Source: a virus
Reading direction: 5' to 3' (one strand)
Length of the DNA stretch: 40,607 nucleotides
IMG/VR virus record: IMGVR_UViG_3300022912_000020
Coordinates: 1-40,607 of that record
This document shows positions 1 to 9,969 of this stretch, in pieces. The translations under genes and the position numbers were made by a program. The notes under the pieces are model-generated. The model searched no databases. It was not told the origin of the DNA and saw only the letters and a program-made list of their open reading frames with translations. Each line of letters opens with the position of its first letter. The stretch's first letter is position 1.

Positions 1-1
1 A

Positions 2-1375
2 TCGTCTTCATATAAGCAAAACATATCTTCATCTATAGCTTTATATGGTAGACCTTCAAGTTATAATGACTCTGTAATATCACCAACATTAGAACTGAAG
101 TTGACTGGTGTTAATGTTTTTGATGGTGAAAAATGGAATATTTGTTGGGGGAGAAACAAATCAGATAATCATGTTACAAAATCAAGTTATTTTTTGATGG
201 CAAATAAAAACAACTTTGGGTCTTTACTAAGTAGTAAGTTCACATCATCATTTTTTAAGGAGGTTGTCGGGGCTTCTGAGACATATAATGTGTTGGAAAA
301 CATTGTTGATGAATATAACAACAGTGGTTCGTTTATAGTAATTGGTAGTCAAAGCTTGGATGCTGGATCGTCATCTGACTATGGGTTCTTAAATAACACA
401 ACTGATGTTCCATTAGCAGTTTCAAGGGTTACTGAGTTTTCTGGGCAAGTTTCGCAGATTAGGTTTTGGTCTAAAGCTTTATCACAAGAGGAATTTTCAG
501 AACATACAAAGAATTATAAGTCAGTAGGTATGCAAAATCCTGATAAGTTTAATTTTAGTGCATCTTTTTACAAAGATGTTTTAAGTAGCAATCCTTACAC
601 AGATGACTGGGCTAGATTAAGGTTAGATGTTTCTTGTGATCAGGATGTTGTTAGTTCGAGTGCTGGAGGTATTATTAATTTAGTAGATTATTCTCAAGAT
701 AAGTTTCCTGTTGGTATTAATAATGAAGTAATATGGACTGGCTCTAAAAGTGAAGTTGTGTGGGATAAATCTTATATGTATGGCCAGGGTTTTGAGTTGG
801 CTACACCTGTGATAAAGAATGAGGATTATTTTTATTCTAGTATTTCACCTTATTGGGATGAGCCAGCCAATGGCGATAAGGTAAGCATTAATGAGTCTAG
901 TGTATACGAAGTTGATTTAATGTCAGAGAGAATTGTTGATGATAGATTTTCTGTTGAGTTTTCTGTAGTAAGGGCGTTAAATGATGACATTGTTAATATT
1001 TTTTCGACAATAAAAGACATGACTAATTATGTTGGTAGTTATAATGATATGTTTTCTAGCACTTATTGTAATTTAGAATCATTAAGAATGACTTACTTTA
1101 ATAGACTTAGAGGTAAAATAAATATAAAAGGGTTTTTTGACTTCTTTGTTTGGTTTGATCAAAACATATTTAAATTTGCAAAGCAATTAATTCCAGCAAA
1201 GACTAACTTTCTTGGCAATAATTTTGTTATAGAGAGTCATATGCTGGAGAGAAATAAATATTTTTATAAGAATTTTTATCAATATGTTGGCAAGGACAGT
1301 TTATCTGTTGGAGAAAAAAACATTATTGATAATAATATTGTTCAGTGTAATATTGATGTTGATGTTGTTGATTAA
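2..1375 (+). CDS. LamG/concanavalin-like virion protein, 5' truncated
   Basis: The reading frame is open from the first bases of the window, so the true start lies upstream; the TTG at 101 is merely an internal codon. The visible part reads like the second half of a LamG/concanavalin A-like jelly roll: a strand with FDGEKWNICWGR near the beginning and, around nucleotides 430-520, the typical closing pattern GQVSQIRFWSKALSQEEF. LamG folds in phage virions usually bind glycans or act as structural modules in baseplate or adsorption proteins. A further 280 or so residues follow with no recognisable domain and a more helical C-terminus. A second LamG protein is encoded at 17305-20223. The gene is followed 25 bases later by a giant structural gene, which fits a tail/baseplate block. 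The LamG call is reasonably firm; the precise virion position is inference. Confidence 0.7.
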   Translation, partial: SSSYKQNISSSIALYGRPSSYNDSVISPTLELKLTGVNVFDGEKWNICWGRNKSDNHVTKSSYFLMANKNNFGSLLSSKFTSSFFKEVVGASETYNVLENIVDEYNNSGSFIVIGSQSLDAGSSSDYGFLNNTTDVPLAVSRVTEFSGQVSQIRFWSKALSQEEFSEHTKNYKSVGMQNPDKFNFSASFYKDVLSSNPYTDDWARLRLDVSCDQDVVSSSAGGIINLVDYSQDKFPVGINNEVIWTGSKSEVVWDKSYMYGQGFELATPVIKNEDYFYSSISPYWDEPANGDKVSINESSVYEVDLMSERIVDDRFSVEFSVVRALNDDIVNIFSTIKDMTNYVGSYNDMFSSTYCNLESLRMTYFNRLRGKINIKGFFDFFVWFDQNIFKFAKQLIPAKTNFLGNNFVIESHMLERNKYFYKNFYQYVGKDSLSVGEKNIIDNNIVQCNIDVDVVD

Positions 1376-1400
1376 CAAATTAAATTAGATAGGTAATAAT

Positions 1401-4400
1401 ATGGCTATAAATGTTGCAAGTGGTACAATTATTATAAAGTCTCAAAAGGCTCAAGATGGTATATATTCAGATAAAAGAATGGTGGGAAATAGCGGGTTCT
1501 CAGGACCAGCAATAAATGCGCCAACACAAAAATTTTACCATTCCTCAAAAAACTATTCTGGTTCGTATGGGTTTTTCAATGAAGAGTTCTCAGGTAAACT
1601 ATATAATAAGATTTATGATGATGATTTATATGATGGTTGTGTTTTTCTTGGTCAAGATGATATTGTAGATTCAATTAGTTATGATGCAGATACTTTCAAC
1701 GTTTTTAGAGATGATGATCAATATGGTGTAATAACTAGCTCTAATAAGTATTTTTATAATAGGTTTAGTCTTGAAAATAATTCAATTATAGAGACATACC
1801 CTATAAGATACGATGATTATATAGGTTTCCCATTTTTTGCTAGAGGCACCAAGGGCGAAGGCATGTTAGGTTTGTCTGATGGTGACGATATTGTATATAC
1901 ACATGTAGACTCTAATAGAACTATGGAGGCCAAGGAACGTGGTTTTTATAAGGATGCATATTATTATGGTACAGCGTCTATTAATAAATATGGACATATT
2001 TTTGAGGAATATGTTCCTGGTGGTGAGGCTGAGCTAGTTGGGTTTTTTAACGATGGATATAAAAATTATATATATACATCATCAACAATATACCCAATTA
2101 TAGGTAATGCCATGATGCAAGAAAGTTCTTCTTTGGGTACTAGAACTTTCAATAAAACTAGGGCACAAAAAATATTATTATCAAAAACTTCGTCATCTCC
2201 ATTTAATAGTGTGAAAATGTATACTGTGGGGAATGACTATAATTTAATTGGTTTAGATGAGTTAGAAATATTGCATCAGAAGTATAATTGGCACTTTGTT
2301 TCATCTAAAAGTAGGGATCGTGGAGATTGTAATATTATTTCTAATGATGCCGGAAAACAAGAATGGACATATAGAAATTCCCCATTTGATTCTATGCAAA
2401 GAATTGAGTCTGATTATAATTTATTACCACCAATAAGGAGAAAGTATTCTTACGATATAAGAGACTATGATAATGTTAATAACTATATTGACACTAGTGT
2501 TTATGGGTCTACTGGATATAAGACTAAGCATTGTGGGTATAAAAAGTCTGCTGCTGATCGTGTTGTTTGGGATGTTGGTGTTGACTCCTTAACTACTACA
2601 GATAATCAGCAATTAATATCTACAGCTATAAATGAAGTGGTCGGTGATGAGTTGTGTGAGAGGAATATATATAAGTTCTTTGAGTCGTTGAAGACAATTA
2701 AGTTTTTGGTGTCTTCTTCATTGACACCATCCATTGTTAATGAGGTTAGGGTTGGTTGTTCACCACTTCAGCCAGTTAGACCATATGAAATGGTAAAGTT
2801 TCCATCATGTTCATTTGCTTTTGGTGATTATAGTAGAGTACCTATTGGCCCATATGATATGCATAATATTGAGCCTAATGTTGGTAATGAAATATTTGAG
2901 CCTAATAGGACACAATTGCCAAGGATGTTTGTTCCAGAACATTATATAACTGGCACATTAGGTGGTGCTACTAAGGACAACGATAATACGACATATAATA
3001 GTGCCTGGGCTGCTGCCCCGGAAGGCGGGAAGGTAATATCTCATTGGCAACCACATAACGTTTCATTTACTGCTGGTTCTAGCAATATCAGAGCAACATC
3101 ATCATTTCTCAATGCTCCAGGTGCATATAATGATAACCTTATTAGTGGTGATGCTCTTTTTCCATCTATTAAGAGCATGAGTGAGATAAATGATTATTGG
3201 TTTAGAAATAATCAAAAATATTCTGTTGTACATAAACAGACTTATAACCCAATTAGTGGTTCTGGGCTTGCATTAACATCTTCGTTGGACAATGTTTATG
3301 TGGGACATAAAACTCCAAGTGATGCTGGTAAGATCAATGTTGGTGCGTTATCTGCATATACATTTACTATGTCTATAGACTTTTATAGCTGTAGCAGTGG
3401 TGTTGTAGCTGCATCTAAGTCTTTTGGTCCATATTATAGTCAGCCAGAATTTATATACAATGCGGCTGGTAGGTTAGCCAATGTAGATTTGCCCGATGGT
3501 TATTTTGGTCAGGTTCCTACGGGCTTAGATCAAAACAGTAATTATATTTGGTCTTTTGGACATTCATCTAGTTATGATGTAGATTCTTATGGTTACTATA
3601 GGCGAATTTCTTCAGTTGTGTATGACAATTTTTCTGAATTTAATTTATCAACAGCTTCAATTAAAGTAGAAGCTATCTTATTAACATCTAGTAGCGATAT
3701 AGTTAGAGATGTTAGTTTATTGGATTATAACACATCATCAGTAAGGTTTGATTTTGATGATGTGTTTTCTGATAATAATTTCTTAAAGAATAGCCTAGAT
3801 AGGCGAACAAACAATATAGGTTATAAAAACTTATATAATAACTTGGTCGATAAGTCAAATTTTGATAATAGCCCTTCACCATTTAGAACATCGTTGCTTA
3901 ATTATTCTGTAGCTACTAGAGGGACAATTGAAATATTTGTGCTTGGGATTACGGCTAGCGTTGATGGTCCTGCTATTAACAATGCTTTTGTGTATGATAC
4001 AGTTAGGGGTAGGACTAGTGGGCTTTCTGATAATTTTGGAAATACAGATAATTTTCCAAATGCGGCTATTGTTCCTGGCATCAGGCCATACAGGGAAGAC
4101 AAGAATTTATTTGATTCTAAAGACGATTTGTTGACCATGGGATCGGTTCGGTGGCAGAACTCTAGTATGAGACATTTTATGGGAGGGTCAACATGGGAGT
4201 TTGATCCTGGTGATGATATTGAGTCGTATGCTAAGACTAAATATGAGTATGATCCGGCTAATGATGCTTTGTGTGAAATTAGTGATGATAATACTAATAA
4301 TAGAAATTTCTTTGGTGTTGGTTTAGAGGGTTTTTATGGGTTTAAGAATTATATAGTTAACGAAGGCGTGTTGCATAATAGTAATTTTTACGATACTATA

Positions 4401-6191
4401 CTGGATTTATCTTCAAATGATTATCCTACATGGAATGATGATGAGTTTACAATATATCAATATACTAAATTTTATGGGCTTACAGATGCGGAAATAGATC
4501 AATTGGTTGATGTCGCAAATGCTAATAATGAGGATTTCTTTAGTGTTATTACTCATGATATTAGCGATTATTATAACTTAACTTTTTATAAAAGAATACC
4601 GCCAGATGAATATTCTAATATGTTTTATAGTGTATATTTACAATATCCAAAATCTTATGTTACTGCGTCATCTGTCATAAATGCAGTAACTTATTCGTTT
4701 GATAGAAGTGGCCCTGAAGACTCTAGTTTGTTTAACAGGTTTTCTCTAGATGGTATTAATGATTTTAATAGTAAGCCAGTTAATTTGTTGTTGATGAGTG
4801 AAAGTAGGGATGCTGCTAGCGAATTGTTGACTGATGACAAAAATTGTATTTATTTTAGAAATGAGAAGTCTAACTTTGTTTTTGTACAAGATAGCGGCTC
4901 AGTATCGTCAGCCTTAGAAGATAATGCGTCATGCGTTATGCCTCAGTCAACTTATGCAAACTTGTTGACCAATTCGTTTGGTGATATATCTGTTAGATCT
5001 AGCTTGACTGACAAAAGATTGTATAATGCTAACACTATGTCTATGACACCTTTAGATAGTGATCCAATAGGAACTGGCGTTGGTAGGGATTGGAATATTA
5101 ATAATAGAGCACCGTGGCTTATTAATAAAGCTCAAATAGGATATCAGTTAACTTCTAGTGTTGTGTCCGAATATGGCGTTGAGAATAAAATAGTGGAATC
5201 TGGTGAGCCTAATTATGATGCAGCTATAGGCACTAAAGGGTATTTTAAAACTAAATATCATGATAATATTTCTAGCGGTGTTACTGGCAGCATAACTAGG
5301 CGAGTTATTGAAAACTCTTTTGCTGATTTGTCGTTAGCTAAGCAGTTTGATTGGGTGGCAGAAAGCCCAATGGTTGCTAGTCAAATTAATACATGGGCTG
5401 GATCAGCAAGAATTATAGCTACTGCTTCTAGTAATTTAAATTATGTTACTAGCTCTAATGGGCATGTATATCCATCTAGAGGCGCAGGCGATGTTTTTGT
5501 AAAAACTGATGCCTTTGTTAACATTCCTGTGATTAATGCTTCGTTTGCAAAAGCAATTATTGACAATGGTGCTTATACGCCAGGGCTTAATGGTGATGTT
5601 AGTTCTACAAAAGGACAGCATTTAAGTGCAAGCTTACTTTACGATAAAACGGGCAGCTTTGTTGTTGGTTATAAAAATTCTGATCAATTGTTCGGCAATG
5701 TTTTCTTAAGAAAGTTTAAGTTAAAACAATATGAGAAAACTTCTAATGGTTATGGTGACGAGGATTATATTAGAAAGGTAAATCAAAAGTTTTATCATGA
5801 TTTGGGTAATACATATTTAAGTGATGATTATAGTTGTCCTGATTATCCGTCATCTATTGATGCACCATACATGTTAAATAGTGCTAGTGGTGATTTTAAT
5901 TATGTTTTGTATGATTATAGTAATGTACTTATTGATAGCAAACGTGCTGGCAACAATGTTTTTGAATTGGCTAATGATGTTCATAATATTTCGTCTAGTC
6001 TTTATTATCAAAATAGGGAGAGGATTGTATTTTATCCATTTAGCTATGGTCAATTTAGACATATTTTAGAGCCAAGGATTACTACTAAAACTTGGCAAAA
6101 TGACAAAGAGTACATTGTGTATGTACAAACAGGCAATATTAGTTTTGAGCAGACAGCAAGTTCTCCTTATTTTGACATAATCGACAAATAA
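1401..6191 (+). CDS. Giant virion protein (1596 aa), probable tail/baseplate or adsorption component
   Basis: This is the largest gene in the window. It starts at ATG 1401, with only a weak AGG-type SD about 10 bases upstream. The protein has no signal peptide, membrane segment or catalytic motif that I recognise. It is rich in Ser, Asn, Asp, Tyr and Gly with many short beta-prone stretches, as in phage tail, baseplate or adsorption proteins. Near the N-terminus are collagen-like short turns (GFSGPAINAP), and the C-terminal third contains many SSS/TASS turns. Its neighbours are the LamG-type gene upstream and a run of large unknown genes downstream, all on the same strand, so a structural role is inferred from context and composition. 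I do not recognise a family and cannot exclude an internal enzymatic domain. Confidence 0.6.
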   Translation: MAINVASGTIIIKSQKAQDGIYSDKRMVGNSGFSGPAINAPTQKFYHSSKNYSGSYGFFNEEFSGKLYNKIYDDDLYDGCVFLGQDDIVDSISYDADTFNVFRDDDQYGVITSSNKYFYNRFSLENNSIIETYPIRYDDYIGFPFFARGTKGEGMLGLSDGDDIVYTHVDSNRTMEAKERGFYKDAYYYGTASINKYGHIFEEYVPGGEAELVGFFNDGYKNYIYTSSTIYPIIGNAMMQESSSLGTRTFNKTRAQKILLSKTSSSPFNSVKMYTVGNDYNLIGLDELEILHQKYNWHFVSSKSRDRGDCNIISNDAGKQEWTYRNSPFDSMQRIESDYNLLPPIRRKYSYDIRDYDNVNNYIDTSVYGSTGYKTKHCGYKKSAADRVVWDVGVDSLTTTDNQQLISTAINEVVGDELCERNIYKFFESLKTIKFLVSSSLTPSIVNEVRVGCSPLQPVRPYEMVKFPSCSFAFGDYSRVPIGPYDMHNIEPNVGNEIFEPNRTQLPRMFVPEHYITGTLGGATKDNDNTTYNSAWAAAPEGGKVISHWQPHNVSFTAGSSNIRATSSFLNAPGAYNDNLISGDALFPSIKSMSEINDYWFRNNQKYSVVHKQTYNPISGSGLALTSSLDNVYVGHKTPSDAGKINVGALSAYTFTMSIDFYSCSSGVVAASKSFGPYYSQPEFIYNAAGRLANVDLPDGYFGQVPTGLDQNSNYIWSFGHSSSYDVDSYGYYRRISSVVYDNFSEFNLSTASIKVEAILLTSSSDIVRDVSLLDYNTSSVRFDFDDVFSDNNFLKNSLDRRTNNIGYKNLYNNLVDKSNFDNSPSPFRTSLLNYSVATRGTIEIFVLGITASVDGPAINNAFVYDTVRGRTSGLSDNFGNTDNFPNAAIVPGIRPYREDKNLFDSKDDLLTMGSVRWQNSSMRHFMGGSTWEFDPGDDIESYAKTKYEYDPANDALCEISDDNTNNRNFFGVGLEGFYGFKNYIVNEGVLHNSNFYDTILDLSSNDYPTWNDDEFTIYQYTKFYGLTDAEIDQLVDVANANNEDFFSVITHDISDYYNLTFYKRIPPDEYSNMFYSVYLQYPKSYVTASSVINAVTYSFDRSGPEDSSLFNRFSLDGINDFNSKPVNLLLMSESRDAASELLTDDKNCIYFRNEKSNFVFVQDSGSVSSALEDNASCVMPQSTYANLLTNSFGDISVRSSLTDKRLYNANTMSMTPLDSDPIGTGVGRDWNINNRAPWLINKAQIGYQLTSSVVSEYGVENKIVESGEPNYDAAIGTKGYFKTKYHDNISSGVTGSITRRVIENSFADLSLAKQFDWVAESPMVASQINTWAGSARIIATASSNLNYVTSSNGHVYPSRGAGDVFVKTDAFVNIPVINASFAKAIIDNGAYTPGLNGDVSSTKGQHLSASLLYDKTGSFVVGYKNSDQLFGNVFLRKFKLKQYEKTSNGYGDEDYIRKVNQKFYHDLGNTYLSDDYSCPDYPSSIDAPYMLNSASGDFNYVLYDYSNVLIDSKRAGNNVFELANDVHNISSSLYYQNRERIVFYPFSYGQFRHILEPRITTKTWQNDKEYIVYVQTGNISFEQTASSPYFDIIDK

Positions 6192-6225
6192 GAAAAAAAA
6201 GTAAGGGCTTTTAATATTTATTAAC

Positions 6226-7257
6226 ATGACTGGAATTTTAAATAAAAAAGAGAGAGTTTTAGATTACAATACTACTTGTAATGATTCTAAGAACAAAAGC
6301 GAGGCACTGAAGATTGCTTTCGGCGTGGATAACAATGAAGTTTGCGTTGGGGTTTCAGATAAGTTTGCATTTTATTATAAAGAGTTGTTTGATAATGTTC
6401 CTGTTTTTGAATCATTAGGAATGGCTTCAGAGATTATTGATGGAGGTGGTAAATTTGTTGATTGGGATGGTGATTTCGGCTTTGTAATGTTAAACAGTTC
6501 CTCTGTTGACAATGCTATTAAGAAGGGTTTTGATTTTTACAATGTTAATTCATCTAGTTTATCAAGTTGTATTGATGATAGCTTTGTTGTTTCTAGTGTG
6601 TATAACAAACTAAAGGGTCATTTTAATTTACTGACTGAACAGTTAAAGGATAGAAATAAAAGCTTAGTTTTGTCATCAGATTTATTAGAGTTTAATTTTG
6701 ATGATGCTGTTTTTGACATTGGTAAGAATGTTGATTATGATTCTTTGAGCGATAAAGCTTCTATTAACTATATTATGGCGTCAGACTTATATTCTTTTAA
6801 TGGCGTGTTTAACAACTATGCTTTTTTACCTCCCTTGGGCATTGATTATTCTGATTCTGGTTATAGTAGTTTTGAAGACAAAAAGAGTGAGCAAAGTTTT
6901 TATAATATTTTTGACAATAATACACCAAAGGTTGTTAATTTTGAGAACACCAGTGAGAACAATAATTGTATTATAAGTTTCTTTAGGAATAAACAAGCTT
7001 CTGATTCTGATATCTCTACAGTTTCTAATATTGATAAACTGGATTTTGTTAATGTTGGTAATGGTGTTTATGTTGTTGGTAAATTTATTGTAGATGCAGA
7101 CATAGATAGTGTTTCTAAAGAAAGTAATTATAATGATTATGTTGGGCTTTTAGACTATTATTATAATGGTAATGATGTTTACATTGACTCTCCAGGCTTT
7201 GATGCCCCAGGCGCATTGATTAAGTTTATTAAGTATTTTATTGTGGAATTTTTTTAA
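6226..7257 (+). CDS. Uncharacterised phage protein (343 aa) of the tail block
   Basis: The start is ATG 6226. A possible SD (AAGGG near 6203) lies rather far upstream, so initiation may rely on local AT-richness. The product is acidic, rich in Asp, Asn, Ser and Phe, and ends in the hydrophobic stretch KYFIVEFF. I see no recognised domain. The stop codon directly abuts the ATG of the next gene (TAAATG), which implies translational coupling to the 900-residue fibronectin-III-like protein. By position it probably belongs to the baseplate or tail assembly, but that is inference from neighbours only. Confidence 0.55.
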   Translation: MTGILNKKERVLDYNTTCNDSKNKSEALKIAFGVDNNEVCVGVSDKFAFYYKELFDNVPVFESLGMASEIIDGGGKFVDWDGDFGFVMLNSSSVDNAIKKGFDFYNVNSSSLSSCIDDSFVVSSVYNKLKGHFNLLTEQLKDRNKSLVLSSDLLEFNFDDAVFDIGKNVDYDSLSDKASINYIMASDLYSFNGVFNNYAFLPPLGIDYSDSGYSSFEDKKSEQSFYNIFDNNTPKVVNFENTSENNNCIISFFRNKQASDSDISTVSNIDKLDFVNVGNGVYVVGKFIVDADIDSVSKESNYNDYVGLLDYYYNGNDVYIDSPGFDAPGALIKFIKYFIVEFF

Positions 7258-9960
7258 ATGGCTAAAAATAAAAATAGAAAATTTTTAAATAGTAATAATT
7301 CTGGACTTTATAAAAATAAAGGTATTGATAATAAAAATATTTTTAATTATATAGATGTTAAAAGTAAGGTTGAGCCTATTGATTTAGCAATAGAGTTGAA
7401 TGAGCAAGAAAGCAATGGTGAGCAAAATGTATTCAATGTCTTTGTTTCTTTGCCTGAGAGCTATGTTATGGATTATATAAATGGCATCTCAGAGCTATTC
7501 TTTGGGTTGTTTGATGATAATAATGATTCTCTTTATGATAAATTATATAAGTTTGTTTATAAGGATAAGTTTGGTTTCAAAGACTTAGATTCTTATAGAG
7601 CACATGTTAACACAATTTCTAAAAACTTTACTGTTGTTAATAACTTGTTAAATGTTTTAAAATATAACAATAATATTTCTTCTAACTTTGGCTCTATTGG
7701 TTTATATGGCTTAGTTAATAATGAGTTTTTGTCTAACAATATTAATGTTTACGAGCATGAAGCTGGCAGACTTAGTAATAAAGCGCAATCGCCAAAGGAT
7801 AGGGTAGCTAACAATATTACTAATGTTGATTTGTCTAATAGATATATTAAGAACAATGTTGATAAGTTGAGGGTAATTAAAAGTGATGTTAACATTGCTG
7901 CTTCTAATAAAAAGTTTTTGCCAATTTTAAATTATTCTGATTATAATAATGTTTTGTTAGATAAAAACAGATCTAACACATCAAATGAAAACGTTTCAAT
8001 TAATGATAATTATTTGCGTGTAGATAGTTATGCCGATGACTTAAAGCTTAGAAGTAATTCTGTTTATCTTGGCGATAGATTCTTTAAGAGTTTTAATGAG
8101 GCATATTTTCACATGTTACTTAATGGCAAGTCTATATCTAATATTTTTAGTAATGATGTTGTTTGTGATGTTTATGATCTTCTTGTTGGTAATTTAGATA
8201 AAAAAGCCTTAAGATCGGTTAGCAATGTTAACAAAAACGGCAATTATGTTTTTAATGATTATGATTCTAATAAATACGGTATTGATTTTGGTGAATATAG
8301 GGTTGCATCATCGAACACGTTTGGTAAAAATAGGTATGTTGCTGGTAAAAATAATAGTATTAAATTTGTTGTGCCTAAAGACATAAGTATTAGTAACATT
8401 GGCAACAATATAAAAGTTTTTGGTGATAATAAAGATGATAGATCGAGCGTGCCTAATAATGTAGTGAACCTATCAGATTTAGGTGTTCCACCTAAGCCAG
8501 TAAGTCATGCTAGTAGTGTTGTTACTAGCTTTGGTAATTTAAGTATAAATATTTCAATAGATGGTGTAAAGTGTGACTTTATTAAGATCTATAAAAGAAG
8601 ATTAGGCTTTAATAATAAAAAGATGAAAACAAAAATGGATTTTGTTAGTAATGTTAGTGTTGAAAAGGATTTGAGCAAATCTAAGTTTGTTAATTTTGTT
8701 GATAAGAAATACAATTATAGCGGTGATATATTTGAATATAGGTTTATTACTGTTTTAAATGGCGTTGAGTCATATGATTTTTATGATATGGTTGCAAAAA
8801 CATCTAATGGTGACTTTGGTTCTAAATATAAGAGGGGGTTGGTGCAGAGTAAGCCAAATATATTTGTCAAGGAGAACGGTAATAAAATAAATGTTGATAT
8901 TGAAGGCATAGCTGGTGAATTTGAGTTTGCAAATCTATTAAGACGTAACGTATCTAGGTTCGAAAATAAATTTAATGAATGCGGTAGTGCGAAAAACATA
9001 TCAAAGAGTGGGAAGGTAAGTTTTGTTGACAACAATTTAACTGAATATAATATATATGAATATTCGGTTAAGGTTTTTGATAGGTTCCATAATGCCTTTG
9101 AGGATAGTGGTAATTTTTCAACTATACAATATAGAAGAAATGTTAGGACTGATCAAGATGGTAAAATATATGATGTAAGGGCTGATGTTAAAGTGGGCAA
9201 TAAAAATGATATTAAAATTAATGTTGACACAAAGATTGATGACTCAGCATTTGATGACGAGGGCGTGGCTGCTATATTAATTGACTCCTTAAAGAATAAA
9301 CAAAAGTCAGACGAAGTTGTTGTTAAATCGTTCGCAGAAGAGTTGGAGCGTGCAGATATAAAGGAGTCATTATCTAAAAAATTACCAGCATATAAAGTAG
9401 AGTTGGTTAATAAGGATAATGGTGAAGTTTTTAACTCTAATTTTGTTATGGGAAATAAAATTGATTTTTCCAGGATTAAGAAATTAGGGAATATCAATGT
9501 TGACAATACTAATTATAAGGTAAGGGTGAGTACATCTGTTGTCAATTTAAATGAATTTATTGATACTGATGAGAGAAAGAAAAAATATATGATAGATAGA
9601 AGTGAGATACCGAATATTGATAATATTGCATTGAATGTTTTAGATGAAAATGTTGTTAATGAGTTAGACATAGAGTTGCCTGCAAAAAGGATTATAAAGC
9701 TTAAATATGGCTCATTGTTGATAAGAAAGATTGCCTATCTATATGAAATTTCATTAGAAAGCGTTATTGATGATGATAATGTTGATTTTTATGTTTTAGA
9801 GCAAAGAGAGTCTGGAACTAGTATGCCATGGCAGTACGTTGGAAAAAGTATAGATGAAAAGTTTGTTATAGATGTTGGCATTAATAACATAAATAGGAAA
9901 TTTGAATATAGAATGAGGCCATTTATGCTTGATAATAACTTTGGTTCAATTATTAAATAA
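7258..9960 (+). CDS. Large virion protein with fibronectin-III-like repeats (900 aa)
   Basis: It starts immediately at the stop of the preceding gene (TAAATG), with no separate SD of note. The first 400 or so residues are Asn/Lys/Asp-rich and unrecognised. From about residue 409 (GVPPKPVS) there is a fibronectin-III-like segment: beta strands, then FIKIYKRR in the place where such domains carry a Y-x-R or Y-K-R strand. A second similar segment lies at about residues 530-640 (NIYEYSVKVFDRFHNAFEDSG). Another Ig/FnIII-like region seems to lie near the C-terminus (QYVGKSIDEKFVIDVG). Such domains in phage tails are usually surface modules that contact the host or other proteins. The gene at 13338-15218 carries a clearer related domain. 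The FnIII assignment is by pattern only and should be treated as moderate. Confidence 0.55.
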   Translation: MAKNKNRKFLNSNNSGLYKNKGIDNKNIFNYIDVKSKVEPIDLAIELNEQESNGEQNVFNVFVSLPESYVMDYINGISELFFGLFDDNNDSLYDKLYKFVYKDKFGFKDLDSYRAHVNTISKNFTVVNNLLNVLKYNNNISSNFGSIGLYGLVNNEFLSNNINVYEHEAGRLSNKAQSPKDRVANNITNVDLSNRYIKNNVDKLRVIKSDVNIAASNKKFLPILNYSDYNNVLLDKNRSNTSNENVSINDNYLRVDSYADDLKLRSNSVYLGDRFFKSFNEAYFHMLLNGKSISNIFSNDVVCDVYDLLVGNLDKKALRSVSNVNKNGNYVFNDYDSNKYGIDFGEYRVASSNTFGKNRYVAGKNNSIKFVVPKDISISNIGNNIKVFGDNKDDRSSVPNNVVNLSDLGVPPKPVSHASSVVTSFGNLSINISIDGVKCDFIKIYKRRLGFNNKKMKTKMDFVSNVSVEKDLSKSKFVNFVDKKYNYSGDIFEYRFITVLNGVESYDFYDMVAKTSNGDFGSKYKRGLVQSKPNIFVKENGNKINVDIEGIAGEFEFANLLRRNVSRFENKFNECGSAKNISKSGKVSFVDNNLTEYNIYEYSVKVFDRFHNAFEDSGNFSTIQYRRNVRTDQDGKIYDVRADVKVGNKNDIKINVDTKIDDSAFDDEGVAAILIDSLKNKQKSDEVVVKSFAEELERADIKESLSKKLPAYKVELVNKDNGEVFNSNFVMGNKIDFSRIKKLGNINVDNTNYKVRVSTSVVNLNEFIDTDERKKKYMIDRSEIPNIDNIALNVLDENVVNELDIELPAKRIIKLKYGSLLIRKIAYLYEISLESVIDDDNVDFYVLEQRESGTSMPWQYVGKSIDEKFVIDVGINNINRKFEYRMRPFMLDNNFGSIIK

Positions 9961-9969
9961 GGAATTGTT